Source: Druceiella hillmani
Lineage: Eukaryota; Arthropoda; Insecta; Lepidoptera; Hepialidae
Length of the DNA: 64,000 nt
Assembly: GCA_039881145.1 (NCBI GenBank)
Contig: JAYKKI010000088.1
Coordinates: forward strand, 3,286,501-3,350,500
Reading direction: 5' to 3'
Part shown: in pieces, positions 37,240 to 49,806 of the stretch
How positions within the stretch are numbered: the first letter of the stretch is position 1
How the letters are laid out: every line of letters begins with the position of its first letter
Program-made: the position numbers and the translations under genes
The notes under the pieces: model-generated
The model's input: the letters and a program-made list of their open reading frames with translations, nothing else
Databases searched by the model: none
Told to the model about the DNA's origin: nothing

Positions 37240-39009
37240 TTACTCACTCTCTTCCACGTTCGGGGTACACTCAGTATATAACGTCCACGTTTATAATGAA
37301 GATAAGTATTTTCTTTTTATTCAAATATATTTGTTTATTACGTGCTCTGTTTTTTTTATGTAATTGCATAATTTTGATAAACTAATTGAGTGAATTTATA
37401 TGAATTGATATATCATATTTATTAAAATATTACTAATTTAATTAATTTTACTTCCTTTTTAATTTCCGGATTTAAAACACATACACAGTACGATTATATT
37501 GGTTGCCAAAGTTGTCACTTCTATATCATAATGTAGAGTATGGGTACGGCCATAGCCTTAAGCGTACCCACATATTTTTAGCAATTATAACAGAAATTGA
37601 AAACGTTATTTTCCTATTGTATTTGTTAAAATTTTTTCAATTTATTCCGTAACATAATTTTTTATAACCTTATGCCATAAGAGGAAAGTAATATTGCAAC
37701 TGGTATTAAATCACTCACGTGTATATCATAGATAGACATTAAACAAACAATTAGGAACAAATGCACTTTAGAACCGGGAACATTTCGACAATTTTTTTGA
37801 AATTATATAAAAGAAAATATATTAAAAACGACATATTTTTAAAAAAATTCTACAGCTGATGACTATTTATTATAGAAAAAACATTTTGAAAAAAAAATCC
37901 TCACCAGAAATATGTCGAAATTTGTTTACTACATGATTATTTCTCATTATATTCAAAATTAATTTGTGGTTAGAGATTACACACTTGACACACACAAAGA
38001 AATTAAAAAAATTAATAAAATTAAGTTACTTAAAATAAACATTTAAAATTACGTTAAAAAAATGTAATTTTTAACAGTCTTAAACGTCAAATGAGAAAAT
38101 TATCAATCGTACCAACTTAATATGTTTCACTATCTTTCAATCTTTAATTTATGGTTCTTTTTTTAATTTGTGACTATCAACTTTTGTATTTGCCATTACT
38201 ATAAAAACATAATTATGGTAATTAATTTTTAAGATATAAACTTATAATGTACTACGTATAAAAGAAAGAATACATGTAATTAAAATAATTTCCGACCGTA
38301 AATTTGTTTTTAAATCATGGAAGTTATTGTTTAAAAAATAACTTGCATAAAAAATGTATATTTCCAAAAAAATATTTGTTATAAATATTTCGAAAGAATA
38401 AGCAAAAGCCCAGTCCAGCCAAATGGGCTTCTCAAGAACAATATTAAACTTTTTATTAGTAATAAAATTAGTAATAAAACGATAAAACGAAAAAAATAGT
38501 ACAGGAATTTAAAATATATTTAAAATTTAGGCTACTACAAAGTGAAATTAATGCCATTAAATATCCAAAAAGATATAAGTCATAATACAAATAGACCTTA
38601 TTTTTTCCTGAATGTTGGTACCGTTTAATCAAAATGTAGTTTTTTAAATTGACAGGTTAAAAAAAATATTCAATTTTGATAATTAATTTTTGTTACAAAT
38701 ACTTAATAATTCATAACAAATTATGTTTTTAATTGTGTAATAAGTGGTTAGTAATAAAATAATAACTGGAAAAAAAAGTTAAAATCCATTCCATCGCAAA
38801 CAAAATCATCAGGTACAAAATTTTTCAAATTGATTTTTTGTTGCCATTTTTAATGTACATTCATATGTCATTTTTAATGTCTTTCATATGGTATCAAAAA
38901 AATAGCCAAAAAGTTCCTAGTTCTAAACCGCATTTATACCAACAATTGTTTATTTTGTATCAATATCCAGCCATTGTACACGGTTTATTAATTTTTTTTG
39001 CGAATTTCT
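37240..39009. other. No recognised feature
   Basis: Very AT-rich unique sequence. Confidence 0.5.
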
Positions 39010-39261
39010 TTACCTGGCTGGGTCATTGACAGGACGGTCGTGTGCAGAATTGGTCACCCAGTCGGAACAGCGTCCCGCCGCCGTCCCCGACTCATTACCC
39101 GACTGCGGCCGCAGCTCAATTACCCAACCAATCGTTGGTCAAGTCGCCCAATTGTTTTTGTCAATTTCAATAAACTGTGGCGCAGTTGCTAACAAAACAT
39201 CTTGTTTATTACCTTTTGTTTCTAAATATGGAACGGAGGTAAAAAAATTGAAATTCGCCAT
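39010..39261 (-). pseudogene. Coding-like 84-codon frame with one internal TGA, unrecognised
   Basis: On the minus strand an ATG at 39261 sits in an excellent start context ('aaaccatgg') and opens a frame that reads MANFNFFTSVPYLETKGN..., stays open for 40 codons to a TGA, and then continues in the same frame for about 42 more codons of Gly/Ser/Arg/Pro-rich sequence to TAA at 39010. The segment 39020-39140 is far richer in GC than its surroundings. I do not recognise the family. It could be a gene or gag-like fragment carried by an element and broken by one point mutation, or the complement of the overlapping plus frame 39026-39268. No splice, poly(A) or repeat context settles it. Confidence 0.3.
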
Positions 39262-39719
39262 GGTTTAGGTCGCTTTTTCAAACTTAATGGAGCGAACGTT
39301 TGCAGTTTTGTTTTAACAATAAATAACAAAGTAACAATAGCAATTTTAAATGTTTCATTGTTTAAGTCTATTGGTTAATTAATTCTAGTTAAAGTATTAA
39401 ATTCAAAGTTTCAAATAATCTTAAGTTTCCATAGTGAAACGTCTCTGCCAGTCTGTTGCAATTTCTATCTTCCAGTCTGTTTCTATCTTCTTGCTGTTTA
39501 ATTGTTCCTCTATTCCTAAAGATCATTAACCATAGCGTCTTAGAATAAAACATAGCGGCAGTTTTCACGATTTTGTATTAATCTTACGGTCTCATAGATG
39601 GTCATTTGCAGGGTTATCATCATCTGGTGAGCCCAACGATCGATCTTTTGGCAACGAGATCTTGTCCTCTCGGTCCTTCAGGGCAGAGTACCTCGCTCCA
39701 AGCTGTTCGGTTTTTTCTT
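39262..39719. other. No recognised feature
   Basis: Unique sequence; 'cttccagtctgtttctatctt' is a short local repeat near 39470. Confidence 0.5.
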
Positions 39720-39891
39720 ATAATATGACCCACTTACATATTCACATTCGCGAATACTGGTGCCGAATATTCGCATTCACCTTCATATTCATGTGTAACG
39801 ATCTGTATTCGTTACACTATTATGTGTGCATATATATTCCGTTCCAGGGACTAGGCCGATTTGGCAAATAAAATATTAGTTAATTATATAG

Positions 39892-39900
<9 letters not shown>

Positions 39901-39942
<42 letters not shown>
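39901..39942. repeat. (TA)n microsatellite inside Transib copy A
   Basis: TA tract in the position where copy B has its 195-bp TA tract (43563-43757), so it predates the separation of the two copies or the site is a hot spot. Confidence 0.97.
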
Positions 39943-39943
<1 letters not shown>

Positions 39944-40244
39944 GGACCGTATGTTCCCTCATACGCACTGTAGTTCTGTGCATACATCATAAATAAAAAA
40001 TTATTTTAGCAAAAGATTGAAACGTACCTCAGGTTCACGATTCAGCAGTTAGTGCATTATTCAACAAATATTAGTGCAAATGAAGTTTTATCACTTTTTG
40101 TGGAGGCTAAGCTTGCGAAACATCGATTTCTTACAGATTCAGATTTGTTTAATGGTGGACTCGTTGCTCTGATGAGTACAACTAACAACGTACGTCGCCA
40201 GTACCACATCTCGATGATATCAATGTGCTTTTATCTGCAGCTTT

Positions 40245-40247
<3 letters not shown>

Positions 40248-40292
<45 letters not shown>
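40248..40292. repeat. (TA)n microsatellite
   Basis: TA tract ending the similarity of copy A to transposase. Confidence 0.97.
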
Positions 40293-40296
<4 letters not shown>

Positions 40297-40349
40297 TTAT
40301 GTTGAGACGTAAAGCTTGCTCATCCTCTCGAGTAAAAGGTCATCGGAGA

Positions 40350-40450
40350 GATATTTTATTATAAGCCACATTTTCGAAATATTAAAATTCAAAATTCAAC
40401 CTTGAAAATTCTATTTGAACTTAAATCTAATTTTAATTTTAAAATAGAAT
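40350..40450 (-). mobile_element. Duplicated fragment of the Transib C-terminal region
   Basis: 'ataagccacattttcgaaat' and the following sequence through 'ctaattttaattttaaaat' are nearly identical to 42352-42456, inside the minus-strand Transib pseudogene, apart from a deletion of about 20 bp here. It is placed right behind the plus-strand copy A, so A is followed by an inverted piece of the same family. Confidence 0.85.
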
Positions 40451-40841
40451 CATTTGGATTAAATTCCATCAAGGGTTAAGGAAATGCAGACAAATGCGGA
40501 ATCCTTTTTCTTTAGCTTTTGTAACTTCTCACGATTTTCAACATTCATCTACCTATATATTATGTGTGTTTATAAACGTAATATTTTTTGATGAAATAAA
40601 TTTTCAACCGAACCCCATTTATTACTTGAAAAAATAATGATTCTTAATTATTAAAATTTCGCTGTTCTTATAATTATTAATTCATAAAAATATAATTTTA
40701 TTTATTGACATTTAATATTTAAAATGTTATTGTTATTAAAATTATCATTATTCGTTCTCTCTGACTGGCAATGTAGCTTACATTTTACAACAATTTTATA
40801 GATACCTTACATAATAATGTAGTTACTTTGTATTGATGTTC

Positions 40842-40950
40842 ATTTTTAGTATTATTTGAATTATCATACGTTTTTAGTATTAATTGAATTATCATACATT
40901 TTTAGTATTATTTGAATTATCATACATTTTAGTATTAATAGTATTAATTA
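40842..40950. repeat. 29-bp tandem repeat, about 3.5 copies
   Basis: 'tttttagtatta(t/a)ttgaat' + 'tatcatac' repeats three times, then decays into 'agtatta' motifs. Confidence 0.9.
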
Positions 40951-41959
40951 ATATATAGTATTAATTGTATTATTTTATTTAGTCTGGCTTGACTATGTGA
41001 CTTTTAATATATTTTTGGATTTATTACGTACAAACTGACGTGAGTTAGTTTGCTTTATATACTAATTTTGCATAGAGATGTGACTATGACTATAGCTTAA
41101 CTAGAAAAAATTATACTACTATAACGAAAGAAGTTTCAAAAGCAAATTTTAAGCTTTTGTTACTTGTAAAATAATTATATAAATGTTTACTATATGTGTC
41201 ATATACATATTTTTTAAATTTATCTCTTAAAACAATTTATTTGATACCTTCATCATGGATTCGTATTAATAGTTTCATTTTAAATGTTGCTATTGTTATT
41301 CAACATTTTCACCTGAGACGTATATTTTAAATGGTTTTTCTAGTAATTCTTTTCATTGGGTGTCATACTCAAAATAGGTTTCAAGGGAAAAAAATAAGTA
41401 ACATGTAACATTCTATAATCACCATACAAAACGTTTATGGTCCGTGTTACTCAGATTGTTATGGCAAATACAAAGATGCCTCTTTGCGAAAATTGGTTAA
41501 ATGTTTTAGAAAGTATTACGGTGGTAAACAGTCCCAAGGCTGGCGGTCAAAAATTGATAATTCGGAAATAAAGCTTTACATTTTTATTAAGACAATTGTA
41601 AATGATAAAATAATGTATTTTTTAGTTAATTTACTATTTTATACAAATAATTATCAATAACTTGATTACAAACGACAAGAAAAAGAAAATTGAAACAAAT
41701 GTAGAAAATGGTACATTTGAATGTCTTTATTAATTAATACCGCCTATAATACCACCGTTAATTGAAAGATTTGGCCTTAAATATACTGACAGTAATTCTA
41801 ATATTATACAAAAAGGAAATGAATATAAACATGAACAATTAATAAAAAAACGACATTGAAACTGAGGAAAAAGTTTTGATTTTTTCAACCCAAATAACAT
41901 AACTACACTCGTATATTCTTATAAAACCAATTATAAGATTTTTTAAACTACTAGCAAAC
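40951..41959. other. Probable 3' flank of the Transib relic; nothing recognised
   Basis: AT-rich. 'ataataccgcctataatacc' (about 41744) might be part of an element end, but no terminal inverted repeat could be matched. Confidence 0.4.
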
Positions 41960-42641
41960 TTAATACCTGATTATTAAAAAACCCTTTTCTTTTCGGGGAA
42001 ACTTTCGTACGCTGAAAACGAAGGAGTTCGACTGTATTATGAATCTATTCATTAAATCGGTATTAATAAGATCCAGAGCAATTTTTCGAGTATAATCTCG
42101 TCTAAATGCCTTCAAATTGTTATTATTAACTTCAACAGTCTCTTCATATAATTTTCCGTTAGACACTAATGCAAGCTTTACAATTTCTGAGCCACGTATT
42201 AGTCTTTTGAACGGACTTGTGAACGGAAGCTGGGAGATTATACCATGGATATTCTTGTCACAAAAGTTTCGCGGTTTCCAAACTGAAATGACTACACATT
42301 CTTATAATATCTCACTCTTATTTACTGTTTAAGCCTGTGATTTCGGTTGAAACATAAGCCACATTTTCGAAATATTAAAATTCAAAATTCAACCTTAGAT
42401 TTGGAAAATCTGAAGAAAATTCTATTTGAACTTTAATCTAATTTTAATTTTAAAATGAACATTCAAAAAGAGTTTTCTCGCAGCATTTCCGTCGTTCGAC
42501 CATTTAAGCCTAATCGAGACCTAAACTGATTTTGAACGTATAATTTCTTATCAGATAACATTTTTTTATTGTCGTCTGACCTAACCAGTCAATTTTTAAA
42601 ATCTATTCTATAAGGAAGGTGAAGGAAATACTCAACTAAAA

Positions 42642-42729
42642 GAATCCATGAATGTAGAGGTGACAAACCGAATTCAAAACGATTTTCATCGCTTTGAATT
42701 CTGTTGGTCACCTCTAAATTCATGGATTC
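42642..42729. repeat. 42-bp-arm hairpin inside the Transib coding region
   Basis: 42642-42683 and 42688-42729 are inverted repeats with 38 of 42 pairs and a 4-nt loop. The base is 'gaatccatgaat'/'attcatggattc' and the middle 'gaggtgac'/'gtcacctc'. It covers codons for the family block ESMNLEVTNRIQ...HSW, which still aligns with Transib, so it is not a simple insertion. Confidence 0.93.
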
Positions 42730-43389
42730 AGCAACTTTCTACGTCATTAATTTTTTGGGTGTTCCTTCACAAATATAACATCTAGCAGATGATGTTCCAC
42801 ATAAAGCACTGCAAATTTTACCATAGTTAGTTACAAAGAATGCTAGATGTTGAAAACATATTCGTCCAATGTGAATGTTGTCGAGCACAAAGAAGCTATC
42901 TTTTCTTCAAAATAAAATTCATCATTCTTAGATACGATAGAACTTTCCTTCATAAATTGGAAACGAATAAGTCTACAGTATCTTATAGAAGACGTGCGGG
43001 GATTTTTCCATAAAACGTTGACTTTATTACCTGAATTTGTTACTAACTGCAAAGGAACGTAAAAAGTTACAAATAAACTACAGTCATCATCTAAACTAAA
43101 ATCCACGATAGACTGTTTGTACTCGCTATGACCCATACTACCTTCAAGACTCCATCTCCCAATTAAAGTTAAATTAACTGACTCTCCTAGAATACTATTT
43201 AAAACAGTTTTCTCCGACTCTACGATCCGCGAAGCTGTGTGATCTAACAAAATTTGCAACTTGATCTCCGCTTTTGATTCCATCAGTAGCATATTGCTAG
43301 AATAGCATTTTTTCTTAAACAGCAAAAAACTTTGATAAAACTTCACTAGAAGTCTTAATATTAACAAAATTCTTTATTAACAAATATAC

Positions 43390-44050
<661 letters not shown>

Positions 44051-44354
44051 CGCTTGTTTAAATATAGCGCCATTTTTCTATGATTAAAATATACACGCAT
44101 TCATTTACATTAGCAAGCCGTCACGAAAATTATGCTGTTACAGAAATAATTAAATCTGATAGATCTTGAGAAATTTGGAAGACATCTTCATATAAAATAT
44201 ATGATAAGAAAGGTGCACTCTTAAAGTTAGGAAAGGATTTTAAGAAAAAAACATACAACTATAGTTATAACTCATTAAATTTGAAAAAAATGCTAAAAAG
44301 GCGAAAGTTCATTAATCTAAAATATTACGCTAAGTTATGATAAATAAATATATA

Positions 44355-44765
44355 CTAGCGTGACCCGTGCGAAGTCTTCGCATTATTTATTCCATTATGA
44401 AGCTCAGATGACAGATCAAACAAATATTTTACTAAAATTGACATATAGAGGCGCAAGTATCAAAAGCATTGAGCTAAAGCGCCACTTTATTTATACGTGA
44501 GTGGATTTGAAATTAAACAAAAATTTTACCGACCGTCAATCATATTGACGTTGAGCCGTTAGATGGCAGCATTGCTGTTTTATGTATATAATTTTAATAA
44601 TTAATTAATTTGCAAAAACAATAGCAATAATAAATTTTTTAGTTGTGGATGCCGGTAGAGCAAGCAATTATCTATAAAATGATATATAATTTATGTGGAT
44701 TAGTTGTGAGGTTTTTTCTAAAAAGGGAGAGTAACATCTTAACCTTAGCGTATTAATATATATGA
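44355..44765 (-). mobile_element. Non-autonomous Helitron, complete, 411 bp
   Basis: Reverse orientation: CTAG at 44355, hairpin 'tgcgaag-t-cttcgca' just inside, and the 5' terminus TCATATATATTAATACG read on the minus strand from 44765. Flanks on the element strand are A (complement of 44766) and T (complement of 44354), matching Helitron insertion. The interior is the shorter form of 31187-31751. Confidence 0.9.
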
Positions 44766-44974
44766 TGATGATGATTAAGTATATAGTTATATTTAAAGAC
44801 CGAAATGGAGTAAAAAACTTATTTCTTTATTCAAATAATTTGAAAAAAATCACCAAAACGCTAAATGCAGATAACATTTCTGTATCATCAGTGACTCCTT
44901 TAATTGCCACTTTAGAAAAAGGAATTGATGAATTTAATTCTTATGTTGGTTATAAAATTCTCGTTCTGAAATGA
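44762..44974 (+). other. Unrecognised 70-codon open frame beside a Helitron
   Basis: Begins in an ATGATGATGATGATT run at the Helitron edge; from MIKYIVIFKDRNGVKNLF onward the peptide has a soluble-protein-like composition and ends at a TGA. No family recognised, no splice sites or neighbours. It could be an exon remnant; a chance frame is equally possible. Confidence 0.2.
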
Positions 44975-45320
44975 GAACCCAATCGCAAAATTCGCAGGTA
45001 CTTTCTAGCAATATGCATCATGTCTTTACGCCTATGAAAAATATAGCTGGCGTTTTTCTTTATTCATAGCTGATTTTCTCAGAAGTCATGTCAGATGAAA
45101 TCTTAACATTTGGCATAGCATTACATCTTATTAACTCACGGATTTTGCACCAGCTAATTTTTAAAAAATTATTGTAAATATATTTTGAAGAGTAGTAAAC
45201 ATTTTAATTCTTTTAATATTATATATTTCTAAAGGCTTGCATTGAGTGATACAAAAATATTTACTCATGATTTCAAATTGCATATTTAAAAACATATTCT
45301 AAAAATATTATAAAATTAAT
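44975..45320. other. No recognised feature
   Basis: AT-rich unique spacer. Confidence 0.5.
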
Positions 45321-45560
45321 ATGCTCTCCGCCCAACTTTATTTACGAAGCTACTGAGACAAACATCATAAAAAACAGCGTTGGTAAAATTTGACTACAAA
45401 AGTACTCTTGTAAGAAAACTATGTACAGATTATCCTAGATTTCGAAAATAAAATGCTCTCCGCCCAACTTTATTTACGAAGCTACTGAGCCAAAGATCAT
45501 AAAAAAACAGCGTTGGTAAAATTTGACTACAAAAATACTCTTTTAAGAAAACTATATACA
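45321..45560. repeat. 131-bp tandem duplication
   Basis: 'atgctctccgcccaacttta' at 45321 and 45452 begins two copies that share 'acagcgttggtaaaatttga' and 'agaaaactat'. About 94% alike, recent. The frame 45430-45657 (-) lies on it. Confidence 0.96.
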
Positions 45561-45684
45561 TTATATAGATTATAGGATAATTCTTAACTCTTATAATTTT
45601 TAGAATATTTATCATATTTTTACCTCCGTAAAAGATATGGTAGGCACTTATAAACATGTAAGTTTAAATAGTATTTAATAGATA

Positions 45685-45687
<3 letters not shown>

Positions 45688-45777
<90 letters not shown>
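45688..45777. repeat. (TA)n microsatellite
   Basis: TA tract with one 'acacat' interruption. Confidence 0.98.
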
Positions 45778-45778
<1 letters not shown>

Positions 45779-46953
45779 CTCAGTGTCTAAATGCGTACGG
45801 AATTCAAGTAGTACGAGTTACATTCGTGTTGGCAAGATTTTTTTTTATATTCTATTTCTGTAACATCACGCCCATTCTCTTTAGTCTCTTTTAGGACGTT
45901 ATATATAAAAAAAAATTAAAAATTTAATTAAATAAAAATGACTCCACGATTTCCTTACACATTTTCACATTTTCATTCCTTTATAAGCCCAAAATATATA
46001 TAACTCATTGTCCTTATGAAAATCTAATGAAAAAGCACTCTATACTAAAGTAGAAGATCAAACATATCTAGAAAATCTAGGAAATCGAGGATTAGCGATA
46101 ACGTTATGTTATTAGACATACCATTAGAGTTCCAAAGTAGTCCTCAAAAACTGAATTAATTTGCTTCAATTTCCATACGACTATCTCTCTTATATATATA
46201 ATTTTGTGGACTCTATCTTTTTCATCATAATGGCGCTATTTCAGGCCATATTTTTATTCGTCTTCTTTAACTAGTGGTCACCGTGATTCATTAAATTTTT
46301 AAGTTTGAATGTTACTGAGGCTGTTTTGCCAAATATTGTACCTTTATAATCATTCGAAACACCGAAATGAAATTACAAAACAGACAAAACATTAATTTAA
46401 ATAATAAGTTGTACTTACCTACCCACTTTGTTGAAAACACAACATTTTTCTTTTGCAACAGGTGTATATTAAGCAAGCTCTATTTGATTAAAATATGAAA
46501 CACAGATATATATTATATAAAATATAAAATAAACGCTTTTTTCCTTGACATATCTCCACAGACTATTGACAAAGAAACATTTGTATTCACACAAAATTCA
46601 AAGCTCGAAAGTTATTGTGTCAATTTGACATTTTAAAATTCTTTGGCGACATCTCTACTCTGTGCGACTGTTTGACCACATACTATTATGTGCTTGATAT
46701 TGACAGTTCGAACTTAAACAATTAATCTTATAATGTATTTGTAACACATATATCGATTTTAGCTTTCTGCACTCCATCTCCATATAAACTTTAATTACGC
46801 TAAATCTCACACTTCGCCGTGTTAATTTATAGGTATAAAGTATATGTTAAGTATCGTTATTATGGTGGCGTTTCTAGCGACTTGTAGCAATTAAAACGTG
46901 GAATTATAAAAAATAAAATTACCTTTGATTCGCAGAACCTTGTATTTTTTCCA

Positions 46954-46956
<3 letters not shown>
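45778..46956. other. No recognised feature
   Basis: AT-rich unique sequence; nothing supported. Confidence 0.5.

Positions 46957-47017
<61 letters not shown>
46957..47017. repeat. (TA)n microsatellite
   Basis: Uninterrupted TA tract. Confidence 0.98.
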
Positions 47018-47020
<3 letters not shown>

Positions 47021-47647
47021 CAAAACATCGGTAATGAAATATGAGAAACAATGGAACTACTGATGATATCAGTAAAACGGTAATCTGTGATAACATTGAT
47101 TTACGATTAATTTGAATAATGAATTAAGTAATTTACGATTGTTTATGGATATTTATCAACGCATCTAATGTTAAAATTGCAAATAATTTCTACATAAGTC
47201 ACGAATATTTTTTTAGGCCGATATGAATTATCAAATTCAAAAAAATTACGTTCGTTTTATCAGTTTTCTCACTTTGTCTATTGCTACGGATGTTGATTTT
47301 TAGGTCGCTACTTTTCATTTTATTCCCAATAATTAGTCTTTAAATCGATATACCTAACCGGATCACATATCGAAAAATCTTTTTAGGAGATGAAATAGGG
47401 TTATTTTTTCCTTGTTTCATGATTATCTCGATTAAATTTTTGAATAAAATAATTATTACAAAAATTAAAGATCCTAAAATTCTTTCCAAAAAAGGTTCCC
47501 TATTCCTTTCGAAGGGATATCAAAAATTAGTCCAAAGAAAACATTTTGCTTTAGTGTGTATTCACATCGTGAATTAATGTATATTTTAAATATTGTTCTA
47601 TTGATTACAGAGGAACTGAAAGATGAACATCTACAAAAAAAAAAATA

Positions 47648-47649
<2 letters not shown>
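47018..47649. other. No recognised feature
   Basis: AT-rich unique sequence. Confidence 0.5.

Positions 47650-47698
<49 letters not shown>
47650..47698. repeat. (TA)n microsatellite
   Basis: Uninterrupted TA tract, 130 bp upstream of the nested satellite. Confidence 0.98.
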
Positions 47699-47699
<1 letters not shown>

Positions 47700-47827
47700 T
47701 TGCGTTTTTGAGTATATTACATGGGTGCACCCATGTATCGGCTATTAGTGAATTTATATGACAATAGTTTGAGCAATCTTCGATGAGTTAACGTAGTAAT
47801 TCCATCAAACATATTAAACATATTTTA

Positions 47828-49404
47828 GAGTTACAATATTTCATTGAAATTAACAGAAGTAGAAATTAACAGAAGCAGTTCCTTGTTGGACGGAAAGTGT
47901 TTAGCGTCGAATACAGACATTCGAATACAGACGTCGAATACAGACATTCGAATACAGACGTCGAATACAGACATCGAATACAGACGTCGAATACAGACAT
48001 TTTAGAGTTAAAATATTTCATTGAAATTAACAGAAGTAGAAATTAACAGAAGCAGTTCCTTGTTGGACGGAAAGTGTTTAGCGTCGAATACAGACATTCG
48101 AATACAGACGTCGAATACAGACATCGAATACAGACGTCGAATACAGACATCGAATACAGACGTCTAATACAGACATTCAAATACAGACGTCGAATACAGA
48201 CATTCGAATACAGACCTCTAATACAGACATTCGAATACAGACGTCGAATACAGACATTCGAATACAGACCTCTAATACAGACATCGAATACAGACGTCGA
48301 ATACAGACATTTTAGAGTTAAAATATTTCATTGAAATTAACAGCAGTAGAAATTAACAGAAGCAGTTCCTTGTTGGACGGAAAGTGTTTAGCGTCGAATA
48401 CAGACATTCGAATACAGACGTCGAATACAGACATTCGAATACAGACGTCGAATACAGACATCGAATACAGACGTCTAATACAGACATTCGAATACAGACG
48501 TCGAATACAGACATTCGAATACAGACGTCGAATACAGACATTCGAATACAGACGTCGAATACAGACATTTTAGAGTTAAAATATTTCATTGAAATTAACA
48601 GCAGTAGAAATTAACAGAAACAGTTCCTTGTTGGACGGAAAGTGTTTAGCGTCGAATACAGACATTCGAATACAGACGTCGAATACAGACATTCGAATAC
48701 AGACGTCGAATACAGACATCGAATACAGACGTCTAATACAGACATTCGAATACAGACGTCGAATACAGACATTCGAATACAGACCTCTAATACAGACATC
48801 GAATACAGACGTCGAATACAGACATTTTAGAGTTAAAATATTTCATTGAAATTAACAGCAGTAGAAATTAACAGAAACAGTTCCTTGTTGGACGGAAAGT
48901 GTTTAGCGTCGAATACAGACATTCGAATACAGACGTCGAATACAGACATTCGAATACAGACGTCGAATACAGACATCGAATACAGACGTCTAATACAGAC
49001 ATTCGAATACAGACGTCGAATACAGACATTCGAATACAGACCTCTAATACAGACATCGAATACAGACGTCGAATACAGACATTTTAGAGTTAAAATATTT
49101 CATTGAAATTAACAGCAGTAGAAATTAACAGAAACAGTTCCTTGTTGGACGGAAAGTGTTTAGCGTCGAATACAGACGTCGAATACAGACGTCGAATACA
49201 GACATTTTAGAGTTAAAATATTTCATTAAAATTAACAGAAGTAGTTCCGTGTTGGACGGAAAGTGTTTAGCGTCGAATACAGTAGTTCCGTGTTGGACGG
49301 AAAGTGTTTAGCGTTGAATACAGTAGTTCCGTGTTGGACGGAAAGTGTTTAGCGTCGAATACAGTAGTTCCGTGTTGGACGGAAAGTGTTTTAGCGTCGA
49401 ATAC
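47828..49404. repeat. Three-level nested satellite
   Basis: Level 1: 12-14-bp units 'gaatacagac(g/a)tc' and 'gaatacagacattc', strung in varying order. Level 2: blocks of these separated by a constant module ('ttttagagttaaaatatttc' + 'attgaaattaacag' + 'gttccttgttggacgg' + 'aaagtgtttagcgtc'). The 'gagtta' mark falls at 47828, 48005, 48315, 48573, 48830, 49087 and 49210, giving blocks of 177, 310, 258, 257, 257 and 123 bp. Level 3: at the right end a 41-bp piece of the module ('gtagttccgtgttggacgga'...) is itself tandemly repeated four times (49241, 49282, 49323, 49364). Open frames through it (48074-49106, both strands) are artefacts. Confidence 0.98.
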
Positions 49405-49482
49405 AGACATTCCAATACGTGAGTGAAGAGACAAATGATGAACAATAGAATATAAGTGTAATGCTGCTATACTTAATTTCGT

Positions 49483-49746
49483 ATGAGTGCCGCAGAAGCT
49501 ATGTTCGAAAGAGTAGTGTTTCCGTTTTCATTTCGAAAAGGAAAATTGAAGTTACCGGTCACAGTAGGGTTAATTCCATCGTGTATTAGATTACAATTAA
49601 GCGAACCATGGTTTAATGTCGTACAATGGAGTTTTCCTTGTGGCGAGAAGACTAATGAAAAAAGTGGAAGGAAAATATATGTATCCATGCGCCATAAATT
49701 TTCATTAGTTTCAACAGACACGTTTAAAAATTTTGTGTTTAATTAA
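49483..49746 (+). other. Unrecognised 87-codon open frame
   Basis: Frame MSAAEAMFERVVFPFSFRKG... through LSEPWFNVVQWSFPCGEKT to TAA, less AT-rich than its flanks and open on the opposite strand as well (49473-49721). It sits between the nested satellite and a fold-back element. No domain recognised; it may be a fragment of an element ORF. No evidence of expression. Confidence 0.25.
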
Positions 49747-49806
49747 ATGTAATTAACAATTGTGTTAAAACAATACGTTTAAAATAATTTTAATTTTTTC
49801 TTAATT

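Larger units (their letters stand above)
39720..40312 (+). pseudogene. Transib-type element relic, copy A (5' part)
   Basis: Homologous, in inverted orientation, to 43390-44050. Shared blocks: 'ttcgcgaatactgg' and 'ccgaatattc' (39748-39772), 'gttccctcatacg' (39952-39964), 'attttagcaaaag', 'cacgattcagca' and 'gtgcattattcaac'. The frame from about 40052 reads ISANEVLSLFVEAKLAKHRFL, which parallels the N-terminal portion of Transib transposases and the decayed 'SSEVLSKFF' frame of copy B. It then loses similarity and runs into a TA tract. There is no catalytic domain here. The apparent start of the open frame (GTG) is not a real start. Confidence 0.55.

Noticed and set aside
47828..49404. CRISPR-like alternation of repeats and spacers
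   Set aside because: The 'spacers' are variants of the same 12-14-bp unit, spacing is irregular and the context is eukaryotic; this is a nested satellite.
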